DNA of 61,477 bases from Desulfoscipio geothermicus (GTDB taxonomy: Bacteria; Bacillota; Desulfotomaculia; Desulfotomaculales; Desulfallaceae): NCBI GenBank assembly GCA_016841905.1, contig JAENYF010000014.1, forward strand, positions 1-61,477, given 5' to 3'. A program made the position numbers and the translations under genes. Below, one piece after another: positions 9,100 to 17,370 of the stretch (the first letter of the stretch is position 1; each line of letters starts with the position of its first letter). The notes beneath the pieces are model-generated. The model was not told the DNA's origin and made no database searches. It saw only the letters and a list, made by a program, of their open reading frames with translations.

Positions 9100-9708
9100 A
9101 TGGTATACCATAAAACTGAAAAAGTACTGGAAAAACAACAGTCACGTAAAAGAAAAATACTTAATGCTGCTAGAGAACTCCTGGCCGAGAAGGAAATGGG
9201 CAATGCATCAATCAAGGCCATTGCCAAAAAGGCCGGCATTGCTACAGGTACTTTTTACCTTTATTTTAGGGATAAAGACGCCCTGATTGACACGATGCTG
9301 AAAGAAATCTACAAGGAACTGCTTGACCTAATAAAAAAGGAACGGGCTCCCTATACAAATGGATTTGACAAGCTGGAAGCTACCATGAAAGCTTGTATCA
9401 ACATGTTTATGAGTAAAAAAAACCTGGCCAGGATCCTCTTGGATCTTACCCCTCAGAATAATGCTGTTTTTAACACTAAATTCTCGGATATTATCAATGA
9501 TCTAATTAGGCTGACCAAAATCGACTTGGACGAATTAATTGAACAAAAGTTGATTCCGGAGCAGGATACCCAGGTTAGTGCCACCGCATTTGTAGGCGCA
9601 TTCCGCGAGGTTATTTTAGCCTGGATTAATAGTGACGAACCTTTAGACGCAGAGATAGCTTATCAAACTATAATTAATTTCAACTTGAGAGGGTTAGGGA
9701 AGAGTTAA
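9100..9708 (+). CDS. TetR/AcrR-family transcriptional regulator
   Basis: 202 aa. The N-terminal helix-turn-helix reads KILNAARELLAEKEMGNASIKAIAKKAGIATGTFYLYFRDKDALI in character (about residues 16-60), the classic TetR DNA-binding unit. The C-terminal ligand domain is not assignable. ATG 9100 is chosen over ATG 9043 because AAGGAG lies 7 bases upstream. The next gene, an ABC ATPase, begins 3 bases after its stop, so regulator and transporter form one operon and the transported compound, or something derived from it, is a plausible ligand (inference). Confidence 0.88.
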   Translation: MVYHKTEKVLEKQQSRKRKILNAARELLAEKEMGNASIKAIAKKAGIATGTFYLYFRDKDALIDTMLKEIYKELLDLIKKERAPYTNGFDKLEATMKACINMFMSKKNLARILLDLTPQNNAVFNTKFSDIINDLIRLTKIDLDELIEQKLIPEQDTQVSATAFVGAFREVILAWINSDEPLDAEIAYQTIINFNLRGLGKS

Positions 9709-9711
9709 GAG

Positions 9712-10461
9712 ATGGATTATTTATCGATAGCATCTGTGCATGTTAGCTATGTTCATGATAACCAAATAACCCCGGCTCTAAAAGAGTTAAGCTTATCCCT
9801 TTCTATCGAGAGTACCGGTGTGATTATTGGACCGTCAGGCTGCGGGAAAAGTACACTGTTGGGGGTATTGGCAGGTCTGAATCAGGATTATCAAGGAACG
9901 GTATGTATAAATGGTAAAGCGCCCAGGGAATGTGATGAGACAGCTTTGATTCTGCAAGAGTATGGTCTTTTACCCTGGAAGACAACCTGGGATAATGTTA
10001 AGCTGGGCCTTGAGCTTAGAGGATTTTCCAAACAAGAAACTGTATTGCGAACAGAAAAGATTCTCGATAAATTAGGACTTTTACACTTGAGAAAACGGTA
10101 TCCGGTTCAGTTGAGCGGGGGACAACGGCAAAGAGTGGCTATCGCCAGATCTCTGGTCCTCGAACCTGAGCTTTTGTTGATGGACGAGCCTTTTTCTTCG
10201 CTGGACGCCCTTACCAGGGAAGAAATGCAGGATTTTTTAATTGAGCTCTGGCAGGAGACTAAGCTGACGATTCTATTAATTACCCATAATATTGAAGAGG
10301 CGGTCTTCCTGGGACAGAAGATTTTTGTCATGTCGGAGTGTCCCGGTACCATTATTAAGGAATATGCCAACCCGCTTGCCGGCGATTACTCCGCCCGCGG
10401 TAAAATGGAATTTCTGGAATTGGCTAACTCCTTGCGCTCGAGCCTAAGAGGGTGGAATTAG
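9712..10461 (+). CDS. ABC transporter ATP-binding protein, nitrate/sulfonate/taurine-type
   Basis: 249 aa. Walker A GPSGCGKST (about residues 43-51), Q-loop ILQEYGLLPWKT, signature LSGGQRQRVAIARS, Walker B LLLMDEPFSSLD and the switch histidine in ITHNIEEA are all present. The pattern is that of SsuB/TauB/NrtD importers. It is directly coupled to tetR upstream and to the permease downstream. Substrate cannot be told from the ATPase. Confidence 0.92.
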   Translation: MDYLSIASVHVSYVHDNQITPALKELSLSLSIESTGVIIGPSGCGKSTLLGVLAGLNQDYQGTVCINGKAPRECDETALILQEYGLLPWKTTWDNVKLGLELRGFSKQETVLRTEKILDKLGLLHLRKRYPVQLSGGQRQRVAIARSLVLEPELLLMDEPFSSLDALTREEMQDFLIELWQETKLTILLITHNIEEAVFLGQKIFVMSECPGTIIKEYANPLAGDYSARGKMEFLELANSLRSSLRGWN

Positions 10462-10463
10462 TT

Positions 10464-11219
10464 ATGCAGCCAAAAGAGCTGATGCAAAAATTTATTTACA
10501 CTCTAGTGGCAGTCGGCATTTTGATAATTTTTTGGTATTTGTTGTCCAGGCTGCTCAACACCCCCGCTTTACCGACTCCTTTAATAGCTTTTAAGAGTTT
10601 CGTTCAGCTTGTTACCAATGAATTAGTGCCACACGTGCTAATTAGTTTTTACCGTGTTGCGGTAAGCCTGGCAATTTCTACCGTTCTGGGAGTTCCTCTG
10701 GGGTTATTTCTCGGCAAAAACAAAAGAGCCGACGAGTTTTCAGCTCCCTTGATTTATATGACTTATCCCATACCCAAAGTTGTATTTTTACCGATTTTTT
10801 TAATCCTTTTGGGTATCGGCAATCTTTCGAAAATTGTACTGATTACTTTAGTTATTTTTTATTTGATTCTGGTTACTACCCGGGATGCAGCCAGGAACTT
10901 GCCCAGGGAATACGTGCTGTCGGTGAGGAGTTTAAGAGCAAGTGAGTTGGACCTGTACCGGCATGTGTATTTTCCAGCCTGCCTGCCCGCCATTCTTACT
11001 TCTCTGAGGCTGGGTTTAGGTATGGCTATGTCCGTGCTCTTCCTCGTGGAAACCTATGCCACCCAGGAAGGGATCGGCTACTTTATTATGAATTCATGGA
11101 GCAGTTTAGCTTATGATAAAATGTTTGCCGGGATCATTGCTATGGGTCTAATGGGATTTTTGCTGTATCTGCTGTTAGATGCCTGTGAAAAAGTGCTTTG
11201 TTCCTGGGTTCATTTATAA
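10464..11219 (+). CDS. ABC transporter permease, SsuC/TauC type
   Basis: About 251 aa with six or so hydrophobic segments and the coupling EAA-like loop (VRSLRASELDLYRHVYFPACLPAILTSLRLGLG in character). It belongs to the BPD_transp_1 fold of nitrate/sulfonate/taurine importers. ATG 10464, just after the ATPase stop, is preferred over ATG 10452, which overlaps that gene; AGAGGG lies just upstream. A substrate-binding lipoprotein follows after 40 bases. Confidence 0.9.
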   Translation: MQPKELMQKFIYTLVAVGILIIFWYLLSRLLNTPALPTPLIAFKSFVQLVTNELVPHVLISFYRVAVSLAISTVLGVPLGLFLGKNKRADEFSAPLIYMTYPIPKVVFLPIFLILLGIGNLSKIVLITLVIFYLILVTTRDAARNLPREYVLSVRSLRASELDLYRHVYFPACLPAILTSLRLGLGMAMSVLFLVETYATQEGIGYFIMNSWSSLAYDKMFAGIIAMGLMGFLLYLLLDACEKVLCSWVHL

Positions 11220-11259
11220 AGCGGTAGCAAAAAAAATTTGAAAAACTGGAGGTGGCTAG

Positions 11260-12228
11260 ATGCGAGTTAAATCTTTATTGGTCATGTTGCTGGGCATGTT
11301 ACTTATGCTTGCAGCGACCACCGGATGTGCTCAAGATGGTAAGGAAAACGGGCTGGAAAACTCACCGGCCAAATTAAAAATTGGCTCCCTGACGACAGAG
11401 GAGAATTTGCCTGTCCTGGTGGCCCAGGAAAATGGATATTTTGACGCCGAGGATGTACAGGTCGAATTTGTTCCTCTGTTAAGTCCCGTAGAGCTTCAGA
11501 ACACCTTTCAATCCGGTGCGCTGGACGGCATGATCACGGATATGATGATCGCGCTGATGCTTAAAAGTTCAGGGGAGGAGCTGGGCATAACTTCGATTGC
11601 GCTGGGTTCTACCCCGCAAGAAGGGCGCTTTGCCATTGTGGCCGCCCCCAAAAGCGATATTAAATCGGTGCAGGATTTAAAGGGCAAAAGTATTGGCATA
11701 TCTAATAATTCAATTATCGAATATGTTACGGACGGTATTTTGGAGCAAGCAGGGATGAGCCCGTCCGACGTTAAAAAAACCACGGTGGCCAAAATACCGG
11801 TGCGCATCGAAATGCTCCTGAATAACCAGATCGATGCTATAGTTGTTCCGGATCCGCATATATCATACGCCGTGGCACACGGGGCCAAGGTTGTCGCAGA
11901 TGATACAAGTGGAGAAAATCTATCTCAATCGGTAATTATCATGACTCAAACAGCGTTGAGCAGCAAAAATGACGCAATATCTCGTTTTAACAGGGCATAT
12001 GCCAGGGCGGTTGAAGAAATCAATAACAACCCCGAGCAGTATAAAGAACTATTGGTGACCAGCATTAATGTTCCGAAACAAATCGCCGATAGTTATAAAG
12101 TGCAGCATTACCCGTCGCCTCAACTTCCTGTTGAAGAAGACGTAAACAATGTTATAACCTGGTTAAAAAATAAGGGTTTACTCAAGGCCGATATAAATTA
12201 CCAAGACGTAATTTGGGGTCAGACTTAA
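11260..12228 (+). CDS. ABC transporter substrate-binding lipoprotein (NMT1/SsuA-like)
   Basis: 322 aa. The signal peptide with lipobox (LAATTGC, Cys about residue 23) anchors it in the membrane. The body is a periplasmic-binding type II fold of the NMT1/SsuA family: LKIGSLTTEENLPVLVAQENGYF, QSGALDGMITDM, GKSIGISNNSIIEY, LLNNQIDAIVVPDPH. GGAGGTGG precedes ATG 11260. It completes the TetR-ATPase-permease-binding-protein operon. The ligand is unknown; relatives bind thiamine precursors, sulfonates or other small molecules. Confidence 0.9.
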   Translation: MRVKSLLVMLLGMLLMLAATTGCAQDGKENGLENSPAKLKIGSLTTEENLPVLVAQENGYFDAEDVQVEFVPLLSPVELQNTFQSGALDGMITDMMIALMLKSSGEELGITSIALGSTPQEGRFAIVAAPKSDIKSVQDLKGKSIGISNNSIIEYVTDGILEQAGMSPSDVKKTTVAKIPVRIEMLLNNQIDAIVVPDPHISYAVAHGAKVVADDTSGENLSQSVIIMTQTALSSKNDAISRFNRAYARAVEEINNNPEQYKELLVTSINVPKQIADSYKVQHYPSPQLPVEEDVNNVITWLKNKGLLKADINYQDVIWGQT

Positions 12229-12260
12229 ACTTGTTTAAACTAACTGTATTATTTGGATAA

Positions 12261-12344
12261 TTGGATGAAGATTACGTCAAATGGAAAACTTATCAACGTA
12301 AATTTTACGAAATCAAAAATAAACTGGTTGAGTTAAATCAATAA
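12261..12344 (+). pseudogene. decayed duplicate of the antitoxin C-terminus
   Basis: 27 codons (LDEDYVKWKTYQRKF and on) closely match the C-terminal end of the antitoxin at 12492-12767 (DDYIEWKAYQRKFDEIKDRLGEL). No start or N-terminal part remains. It is followed at once by the same 33-base repeat that follows the toxin gene, so it is the residue of a duplication or deletion. Confidence 0.7.
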
Positions 12345-12374
12345 GTTTAAGAAAGTTAAAGCCTGACCCCTGTT
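12342..12374. repeat. 33-base repeat, copy 1 (TTTAAGAAAGTTAAAGCCTG core)
   Basis: Identical to 13090-13122 over 33 bases; a third, diverged copy is at 52761-52790. It starts exactly at the stop codon of the antitoxin remnant. Confidence 0.8.
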
Positions 12375-12491
12375 CCCTCGTTAGAAGGCCTGGCATCATT
12401 GTAGAGGTTAAAGATAATAATGAAATATGGAAACCAGTATGATATAATTTGCACATTACATCTTTCTTTAGTACTGGAAGGGGAAAATACA

Positions 12492-12767
12492 TTGGGTACT
12501 TTTGAAACATTGACGGGTGAGCTTAGAGAATATAAAAAATTAAAACTAATCTCAGAACTAGTTCCAGTTAGGGAACGAATTAAGCTTTTTGAAAACAAAT
12601 ACGATACAAATTTTAAGAACTTCGAAAAAGCTATAAAACAACACACTGAAGATTTTCAAACCTGGGACGATTACATCGAATGGAAAGCTTATCAACGTAA
12701 ATTCGACGAAATCAAAGATAGACTTGGTGAGTTAAAAAGTGGTAAAGATATTACAACTACTAGATGA
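12492..12767 (+). CDS. antitoxin of a TumE-type toxin-antitoxin pair (TumA-like)
   Basis: About 91 aa, soluble and charged. The sequence has a helical, coiled-coil-prone character (RERIKLFENKYDTNFKNFEKAIKQ, then WDDYIEWKAYQRKFDEI). TTG 12492 is the chosen start, with GGAAGGGG 9 bases before it. The open frame from ATG 12420 has no ribosome site, and its first codons overlap a TATGATATAAT promoter-like element. It overlaps the toxin gene by 29 bases. The partner assignment rests on the neighbour; antitoxins of this kind vary. Confidence 0.65.
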   Translation: MGTFETLTGELREYKKLKLISELVPVRERIKLFENKYDTNFKNFEKAIKQHTEDFQTWDDYIEWKAYQRKFDEIKDRLGELKSGKDITTTR

Positions 12768-13092
12768 ATCCGAGTTCATAGAGTCTTACGAGATCCAGGA
12801 TTTTAAACAAGGCAAAGACTTTTATTACATTAGATTACAAGCCCACCTAAATAACAAAACAACTCTTTTTATACGAGAATATGCCTCAGAAGAAGACTAT
12901 AGCTATTCCTACCATTGGCAGGGTGAGAACTCACAATTACTTATTAGATGGGACAATGCCCCTCACCATCAACAGTTGATTACATATCCTCACCACAAGC
13001 ACGTAGAAGAAAAAGTCTTGCCCTCCTATGAAATTGGCATTCTTGAAGTACTAACTTATATTAGCAATATACTAAGCGGCCAACATCAATAA
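12739..13092 (+). CDS. TumE-family toxin (DUF6516)
   Basis: 117 aa, starting with GTG 12739 inside the antitoxin gene. The body (ESYEIQDFKQGKDFYYIRLQAHL, TTLFIREY, YSYHWQ, LLIRWDNAPHH, TYPHHKH) has the features of the DUF6516/TumE toxin family, in particular the paired RWDNAPHH and HHKH blocks. The overlap with the antitoxin suggests coupled translation. The repeat at 13090 begins at its stop codon. Biochemical activity of the family is not settled enough to state. Confidence 0.7.
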   Translation: MVKILQLLDESEFIESYEIQDFKQGKDFYYIRLQAHLNNKTTLFIREYASEEDYSYSYHWQGENSQLLIRWDNAPHHQQLITYPHHKHVEEKVLPSYEIGILEVLTYISNILSGQHQ

Positions 13093-13122
13093 GTTTAAGA
13101 AAGTTAAAGCCTGACCCCTGTT
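13090..13122. repeat. 33-base repeat, copy 2
   Basis: Exact match to 12342-12374, beginning at the TAA of the toxin gene. With copy 1 it brackets the toxin-antitoxin pair as a direct repeat. Confidence 0.8.
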
Positions 13123-13125
13123 ATT

Positions 13126-13167
13126 TAAAAAGAGAAAGCTTCCGGTTTCCCGGAAGCTTTCTCTTTA
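13126..13167 (-). terminator. intrinsic terminator of tRNA-Pro
   Basis: Perfect stem AGAGAAAGCTTCCGG with its complement, 4-base loop. T-run on the minus strand just after the tRNA 3' end; the plus strand also ends in TTTATT, so it could serve both directions. Confidence 0.8.
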
Positions 13168-13168
13168 T

Positions 13169-13246
13169 TGGTCGGAGCGACACGACTTGAACGTGCGGCC
13201 TCTACCACCCCAAGGTAGCGCTCTAGCCAAACTGAGCTACGCCCCG
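13169..13246 (-). tRNA. tRNA-Pro (anticodon GGG)
   Basis: 78 bases including an encoded CCA end. The acceptor stem CGGGGCG/CGCTCCG has one G-T pair, the D arm is GCTC...GAGC, the anticodon stem is CTACC/GGTAG with loop TTGGGGT, and the T arm is GCACG/CGTGT with loop TTCAAGT. The loop places GGG at positions 34-36, reading proline codon CCC (and CCU by wobble). Confidence 0.95.
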
Positions 13247-13338
13247 CCGATATCTTGAATTGGTTGCAATAGCTATTATATATGCACTACGACTAAAAGT
13301 CAAGGTTATTGTTCGCTGAATCAATCATGTTAATAAGT

Positions 13339-13716
13339 TTATTTAAGAACATATTCAGCTAAGACACTTTGGAGTTCGTAAACATCCAGGCTTTCGTTGA
13401 ACTGTTTGGTAATGGGGTTGGCATCGCCGGCAACCCATATTTTCAACTCTGCTTCCAAGTCATAATGTCCTGCCGTTTCAATACTAAAGTGGGTAATATT
13501 TCTAAAGGGGATTGAGTGATACCCCAGCTTTTTTACCGTAACTCCTTGTTTACCAACCAATATAAGACGTTTATTAGTAAAAATAAATAAATCAAGGTTA
13601 AGTTTGTAGGCTTTTTCAACTTGTTCAGAAGGGGCAAGTATCTTGGCAAATTCGTTTTGTACTTTTGTAATATCAATTTCTGAGTCATTATCCGTTATGT
13701 CACACAAAAAGCCCAT
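13339..13716 (-). CDS. PH-domain (YvbH-like / bPH) protein
   Basis: About 125 aa of soluble protein. The pattern LDLFIFTNKRLILVGKQGVTVKKLGYHSIPFRNITHFSIETAG, seen here as a run of short strands around residues 45-90, is typical of bacterial pleckstrin-homology domains with DUF1696-like sequence. Start ATG 13716 (MGFLCDITD) is supported by AAAGGAG 9 bases upstream; the ATG at 13740 has no site. It stands alone, and its function is not known. Confidence 0.75.
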   Translation of the reverse strand: MGFLCDITDNDSEIDITKVQNEFAKILAPSEQVEKAYKLNLDLFIFTNKRLILVGKQGVTVKKLGYHSIPFRNITHFSIETAGHYDLEAELKIWVAGDANPITKQFNESLDVYELQSVLAEYVLK

Positions 13717-13894
13717 TTTTAAAATAACTCCTTTACACAAAATTATTGATTAATAATTCTTTATGCTTGGGTGTTTTCCTTTAATATACGAATATTAATT
13801 TTACATTGAGCTCGGCAACTACGGTTAGCAGGTATAAAGGGTACAGCGTCAAATATTATCCAATAGTTGATATTTTACGCTGGGAGGGTATAGG

Positions 13895-15061
13895 ATGAAA
13901 AAACTGATGATGTTGGCCGGTATATTATTATTGGCTTTAATTCTGCCCGGCAGTGCGCTGGCAGCACCGGCTGAAAAGGTTGTATTTCACACAGGAAACA
14001 ACAAGTACCTGGTTAATTCCACCGAATTAACTATGGATGCTGCACCTTTTGTTGCCGATGGCAGAACTTATGTGCCGGTGCGTTTTCTTGCCGGCGCACT
14101 GGGAGCTGAGGATGAGTTCATCAAGTGGGATCAATCAACGGGAACGGTTAGCTTAATCTTTCAGGGCGATAACAACATCGGTATTGAATTAGAAACCGGA
14201 AGCCGGCAGTTGGTTACTAATTACTTAGATGCCGAAGCTGTCGAGGTTTTAGACAGTAAAAACGTGCTCATGGATGTGACGCCTGTACTGAGTGATGGCC
14301 GGATTTATCTACCCGCCCGTTGGGTAGCAGAAGCCTGCGGGTATAAAGTGGAATGGGACAGCAATACCCAAAGTGTGCTGGTATATGCGCCTGCTGTTAT
14401 TAATGCTCCCACCGGCGGGATAAGTGTTGATACCCAGGAAACCATATCCACCACCGACCGGCTGGAGTTGAACCTTCAGCTCCCCGTAATTTCCGGTATG
14501 GCGAATCAATCCTTGCAAGAGAAAATAAACCGAGAAGTACTGGATAAGGCTATGCAAACTAAGAGTGAACTGGAGGAAGGCTACGACGAATATGCCGCAA
14601 GCGCCGAAGAATATGATTTCACAGCCCATCCCTTTCACTTATCTGTAACTTACCAGGTCCACACCACCGGCAGTATTTTGTCTCTGGTCGTGGAGACATA
14701 TCAGTATTCCGGCGGAGCGCATGGTATAGGATGGAAAGACTTCTATAATCTCGACACCCAAAACGGCAGGCAGCTGGCGCTGCAGGATTTGTTTAAGGAC
14801 AATGCTGATTATATAGCTTTAATCAACAAGGAAATTAAAAAGCAGATTGCCGACCAGATAAACAGTGGGCAGTATATGTATTTCGAAGGAGATATGGGTT
14901 TTCAGTCTATATCCGAAAACCACCCCTTTTACATCAAGGACAATCACATTGTATTATGTTTTGGCCAATATGAGATCGCTCCCTATGCAGCCGGTATGCC
15001 CGAGTTTCAGCTGCCTGTAGATTCGCTATACCAGCAATTGAATGAAGATTTTCTGCAATAA
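13895..15061 (+). CDS. secreted protein: copper-amine-oxidase-like N-terminal domain plus DUF4163/DUF3298
   Basis: 388 aa. A clear signal peptide (MKKLMMLAGILLLALILPGSALA) targets it outside the membrane. Residues 30-165 hold the two-part Cu_amine_oxidN1 module (DGRTYVPVRFLAGALGAE and DGRIYLPARWVAEACGYKVEWD), a common cell-surface module in clostridia that does not bind copper. Residues 180-388 match DUF4163 and DUF3298 (YQYSGGAHGI, FYNLDTQNGRQLALQDLF), as in the extracellular part of RsiV-type anti-sigma factors, whose DUF3298 binds lysozyme. There is no transmembrane anchor, so this is not itself an anti-sigma factor. The 3' end nearly touches the convergent yedK gene. Confidence 0.85.
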   Translation: MKKLMMLAGILLLALILPGSALAAPAEKVVFHTGNNKYLVNSTELTMDAAPFVADGRTYVPVRFLAGALGAEDEFIKWDQSTGTVSLIFQGDNNIGIELETGSRQLVTNYLDAEAVEVLDSKNVLMDVTPVLSDGRIYLPARWVAEACGYKVEWDSNTQSVLVYAPAVINAPTGGISVDTQETISTTDRLELNLQLPVISGMANQSLQEKINREVLDKAMQTKSELEEGYDEYAASAEEYDFTAHPFHLSVTYQVHTTGSILSLVVETYQYSGGAHGIGWKDFYNLDTQNGRQLALQDLFKDNADYIALINKEIKKQIADQINSGQYMYFEGDMGFQSISENHPFYIKDNHIVLCFGQYEIAPYAAGMPEFQLPVDSLYQQLNEDFLQ

Positions 15062-15062
15062 T

Positions 15063-15761
15063 TCAGTAGGGCTCAGGCCATGTCCTAATATATATAATTT
15101 TCTCATCAATTAGGGAAGGAAAATCGTTACTTGGGGAGTTTACTTGCTTGGAAACCGGGTAAACCACTATGGGGCCGTCGAAGGGCTGCATTAGCTCTTT
15201 CAGCACGGCGGTATTATCTGAGGTCAGCCAGGTGTGGTAGGCTTTCTCACCGGCTAATATAACCGGCATGCGGTTGTGGATATCTTTCATTTGAGCATTT
15301 GCTACACATGTAATAATGCTGCAGGAGTGGATATCCTGTCCCTGGGGTGATCGCCACATGGCCCAGATACCGGCGAAAGCAAAAACTTCTTGGTCCGGCA
15401 GTGTGATGCGCCGGGGAAATTTTTGGTCGGCTTGCTTTGTCCACTCATAAAAGCCGTCAGCAGGGATAAGACACCTGTGATGTAAGAAGGATTGTTTAAA
15501 TGAAGGCTTTTGCATAACAGTCTCGGCCCGGGCATTGATTAACCTGTTGCCGATGGAAATATCCTTGGCCCAGTGGGGTATTAGGCCCCAGCGCATAAAG
15601 GATATTTCCCTGTTTTCTTCCGTTTGGGTGATTGCTAAGATATTCCGGCCGGGGGCAATGTTGTAACGCTTGTTGTAAGCAAAGCCGGAGTTGTCTTTTT
15701 GCACCTGAAAAACCTTGATAATAGAGGATAGTTCTACCGTTAGTGTAAAGCGCCCGCACAT
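15063..15761 (-). CDS. yedK: SOS response-associated peptidase, YedK/HMCES family
   Basis: 232 aa. The family forms a thiazolidine link between Cys2 and abasic sites in single-stranded DNA. The frame begins MCGRF, so the required Cys2 is exposed after Met removal. The other conserved parts are NARAETV, the active-site Glu in PADGFYEW, and the His in DIHNRMPVIL. AAAGGGTGG lies upstream of the ATG. It is convergent with the DUF3298 gene (2 bases between the stops). No SOS box was identified. Confidence 0.93.
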   Translation of the reverse strand: MCGRFTLTVELSSIIKVFQVQKDNSGFAYNKRYNIAPGRNILAITQTEENREISFMRWGLIPHWAKDISIGNRLINARAETVMQKPSFKQSFLHHRCLIPADGFYEWTKQADQKFPRRITLPDQEVFAFAGIWAMWRSPQGQDIHSCSIITCVANAQMKDIHNRMPVILAGEKAYHTWLTSDNTAVLKELMQPFDGPIVVYPVSKQVNSPSNDFPSLIDEKIIYIRTWPEPY

Positions 15762-15857
15762 TTTTAGACCACCCTTTCAACAGGATATACAACATGCTGC
15801 TACCACGAATATAACATTAAAACGCGACCCTGCAAAGTCTCTGTACAAACGATGGGT

Positions 15858-17030
15858 TTAATTTGGGTTGCCCCCATAGGCTAAATAAGTTTTATAACTG
15901 GGCTCTTTCAATAAACTATAATAAATACTTTTTGTTTCCTCAATCATTTTGGCGGCAGCAAACTTTTCTTGTACTCTTTGTCTGCCTTTATAGCTAAGCT
16001 CGGTTCTTATAGCGGGGCAATCGAGCAGGCCGGCTATTTTGGCGGCTAGTGCTTGGTGGTCACCGGGTGGTACCAGGAAACCACACTCCCCGGGTTCAAT
16101 AATCTCGGGCACCCCTCCGACAGACGTGGCCACAACCGGTAAGGAAAATGCCATTGCCTCCAATACGGTAAGGGGTAAACCCTCTGTTATTGACGGCAGC
16201 ACAAATATATCCATTGCCGAGTACGCCTGAGTAATTTCCTTAAGCATACCGGTAAAGGTAAAATAATCATTGATTGAGGACAACCGGATTTGCTCTTCGA
16301 GTTCTCCCCTTAAAGGACCATCACCAACAATGAGAAAGTGTACGTTATATTTGCCGATAAGTTGTTTTGCAGCTTTTACCAGCACGGAGAGCCCTTTTTG
16401 CGGAGCCATTCTGGCGACGGTTCCTATGACGGTGCGGTTAAAGGGAATATGCCATTCTTTTTTAAAATTTTGTCGGCCGGCCCTATTGGCAAAATCGCTT
16501 AGTTGGATACCATTATGTATTACCTTTATTTTAGTATGTGGGATTTTTTGTCTATGCCTGATTTCTTCACCTAGCGCATTGGAAACGGTTAAAATGCAGC
16601 CGGTAGACCAAGAGAGAACGTGCTCTACAACAGCAGCCATATTATTTTTCCAGGCCGGCCAGTACTCATTAAAAATTGAGTTATGTACCGTGTAAATAGA
16701 GGGCGCCCCTGCACACAGAGCGGCCGGCCTGGCAATAAGAGCCGCTTTAGCTCCATGGGCGTGTGCCAGGTGCACCTGTTCCTGACGCATGAATTTACGC
16801 AGAATATTAAATGAGGCATAATCTTTTTCCAGGGAAACTTCTCCAGCTAAAGGCAGCGGCAGTGTTTTAATATTTTCCGCAACCAGTTTATCTTCCAGGG
16901 CGCTTTTTTGCGGACAGGCTACCGTAACATCGAATTCTTCCTTTAGTCCGTCTACAAGAGTAATAATATGCCTGCCAATACCACCCTCCGTAGGTCTGAC
17001 AATTTGCAAAAGCTTTGGTTTTTCATGCAT
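15858..17030 (-). CDS. glycosyltransferase family 4
   Basis: 390 aa GT-B fold enzyme that transfers sugar from a nucleotide sugar, probably to a cell-surface glycan or lipid. Seen are the N-terminal TEGGIGRHIITLVDGL loop, IKVIHNGIQL, the donor-site block IGTVARMAPQKGLSVLVKA, GDGPLRGELEE, and the C-terminal PSITEGLPLTVLEAMAFSLPVVATSVGGVPEII with its EX7E motif. It is not in a polysaccharide cluster, so donor and acceptor are unknown. Confidence 0.9.
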   Translation of the reverse strand: MHEKPKLLQIVRPTEGGIGRHIITLVDGLKEEFDVTVACPQKSALEDKLVAENIKTLPLPLAGEVSLEKDYASFNILRKFMRQEQVHLAHAHGAKAALIARPAALCAGAPSIYTVHNSIFNEYWPAWKNNMAAVVEHVLSWSTGCILTVSNALGEEIRHRQKIPHTKIKVIHNGIQLSDFANRAGRQNFKKEWHIPFNRTVIGTVARMAPQKGLSVLVKAAKQLIGKYNVHFLIVGDGPLRGELEEQIRLSSINDYFTFTGMLKEITQAYSAMDIFVLPSITEGLPLTVLEAMAFSLPVVATSVGGVPEIIEPGECGFLVPPGDHQALAAKIAGLLDCPAIRTELSYKGRQRVQEKFAAAKMIEETKSIYYSLLKEPSYKTYLAYGGNPN

Positions 17031-17152
17031 TTTCTAACCCCCACAATACATCTAAGATTAACTTAATTCTTCAATTTCTAGTATTTGCTATTATTAAAGT
17101 TCAATTCAAGTATTGGGGGCATGTATAAAATATGGGCGAATAGAACGATGAA
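17031..17152. other. intergenic, nothing recognised
   Basis: AT-rich upstream region of the minus-strand glycosyltransferase; holds a TATAAAAT-like hexamer but no clear promoter pair. Confidence 0.4.
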
Positions 17153-17230
17153 ATGAAAATTTTTGATGACTTGGTTAAGTACGGTAAAGTTAAAGGCTGG
17201 TACTGGGGTGCACCCGCATATCAGCATTAA
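17153..17230 (+). CDS. possible 25-aa peptide (MKIFDDLVKYGKVKG...)
   Basis: ATG 17153 to TAA 17230 encodes a 25-aa peptide ending GWYWGAPAYQH. Upstream is no good ribosome site (GAACGATG), but a terminator follows at 17252, and the composition (aromatic, with no rare codons) looks like protein. It could equally be the relic of a longer gene. Not recognised. Confidence 0.25.
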   Translation: MKIFDDLVKYGKVKGWYWGAPAYQH

Positions 17231-17251
17231 GCTAATTCTAATAATACAGTA

Positions 17252-17277
17252 TCTGCCCTTTATGGGCGGATTTTTTT
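17252..17277 (+). terminator. intrinsic terminator
   Basis: TCTGCCC-TTTA-TGGGCGGA stem followed by seven T. Confidence 0.75.
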
Positions 17278-17370
17278 GTACTATTTCCCCTGTTTAGTTC
17301 AGCCGGCAGGGGAATATTTTTATCCAATGTAGAATTAAAAGATAAATAAAACCCTTAGGAGCTGGTTAGT

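Noticed and set aside
9712-12228. Naming the ABC operon a nitrate or taurine importer
   Set aside because: The family covers many substrates and nothing in the binding protein or neighbours points to one. The substrate is left open.
12420-12491. Upstream extension of the antitoxin from ATG 12420
   Set aside because: No ribosome site; the stretch has a TATGATATAAT promoter-like element and the internal TTG at 12492 has a good site.
12342-13122. The short direct repeats as a CRISPR array
   Set aside because: Only two copies 715 bases apart with genes between; no regular spacers or cas genes.
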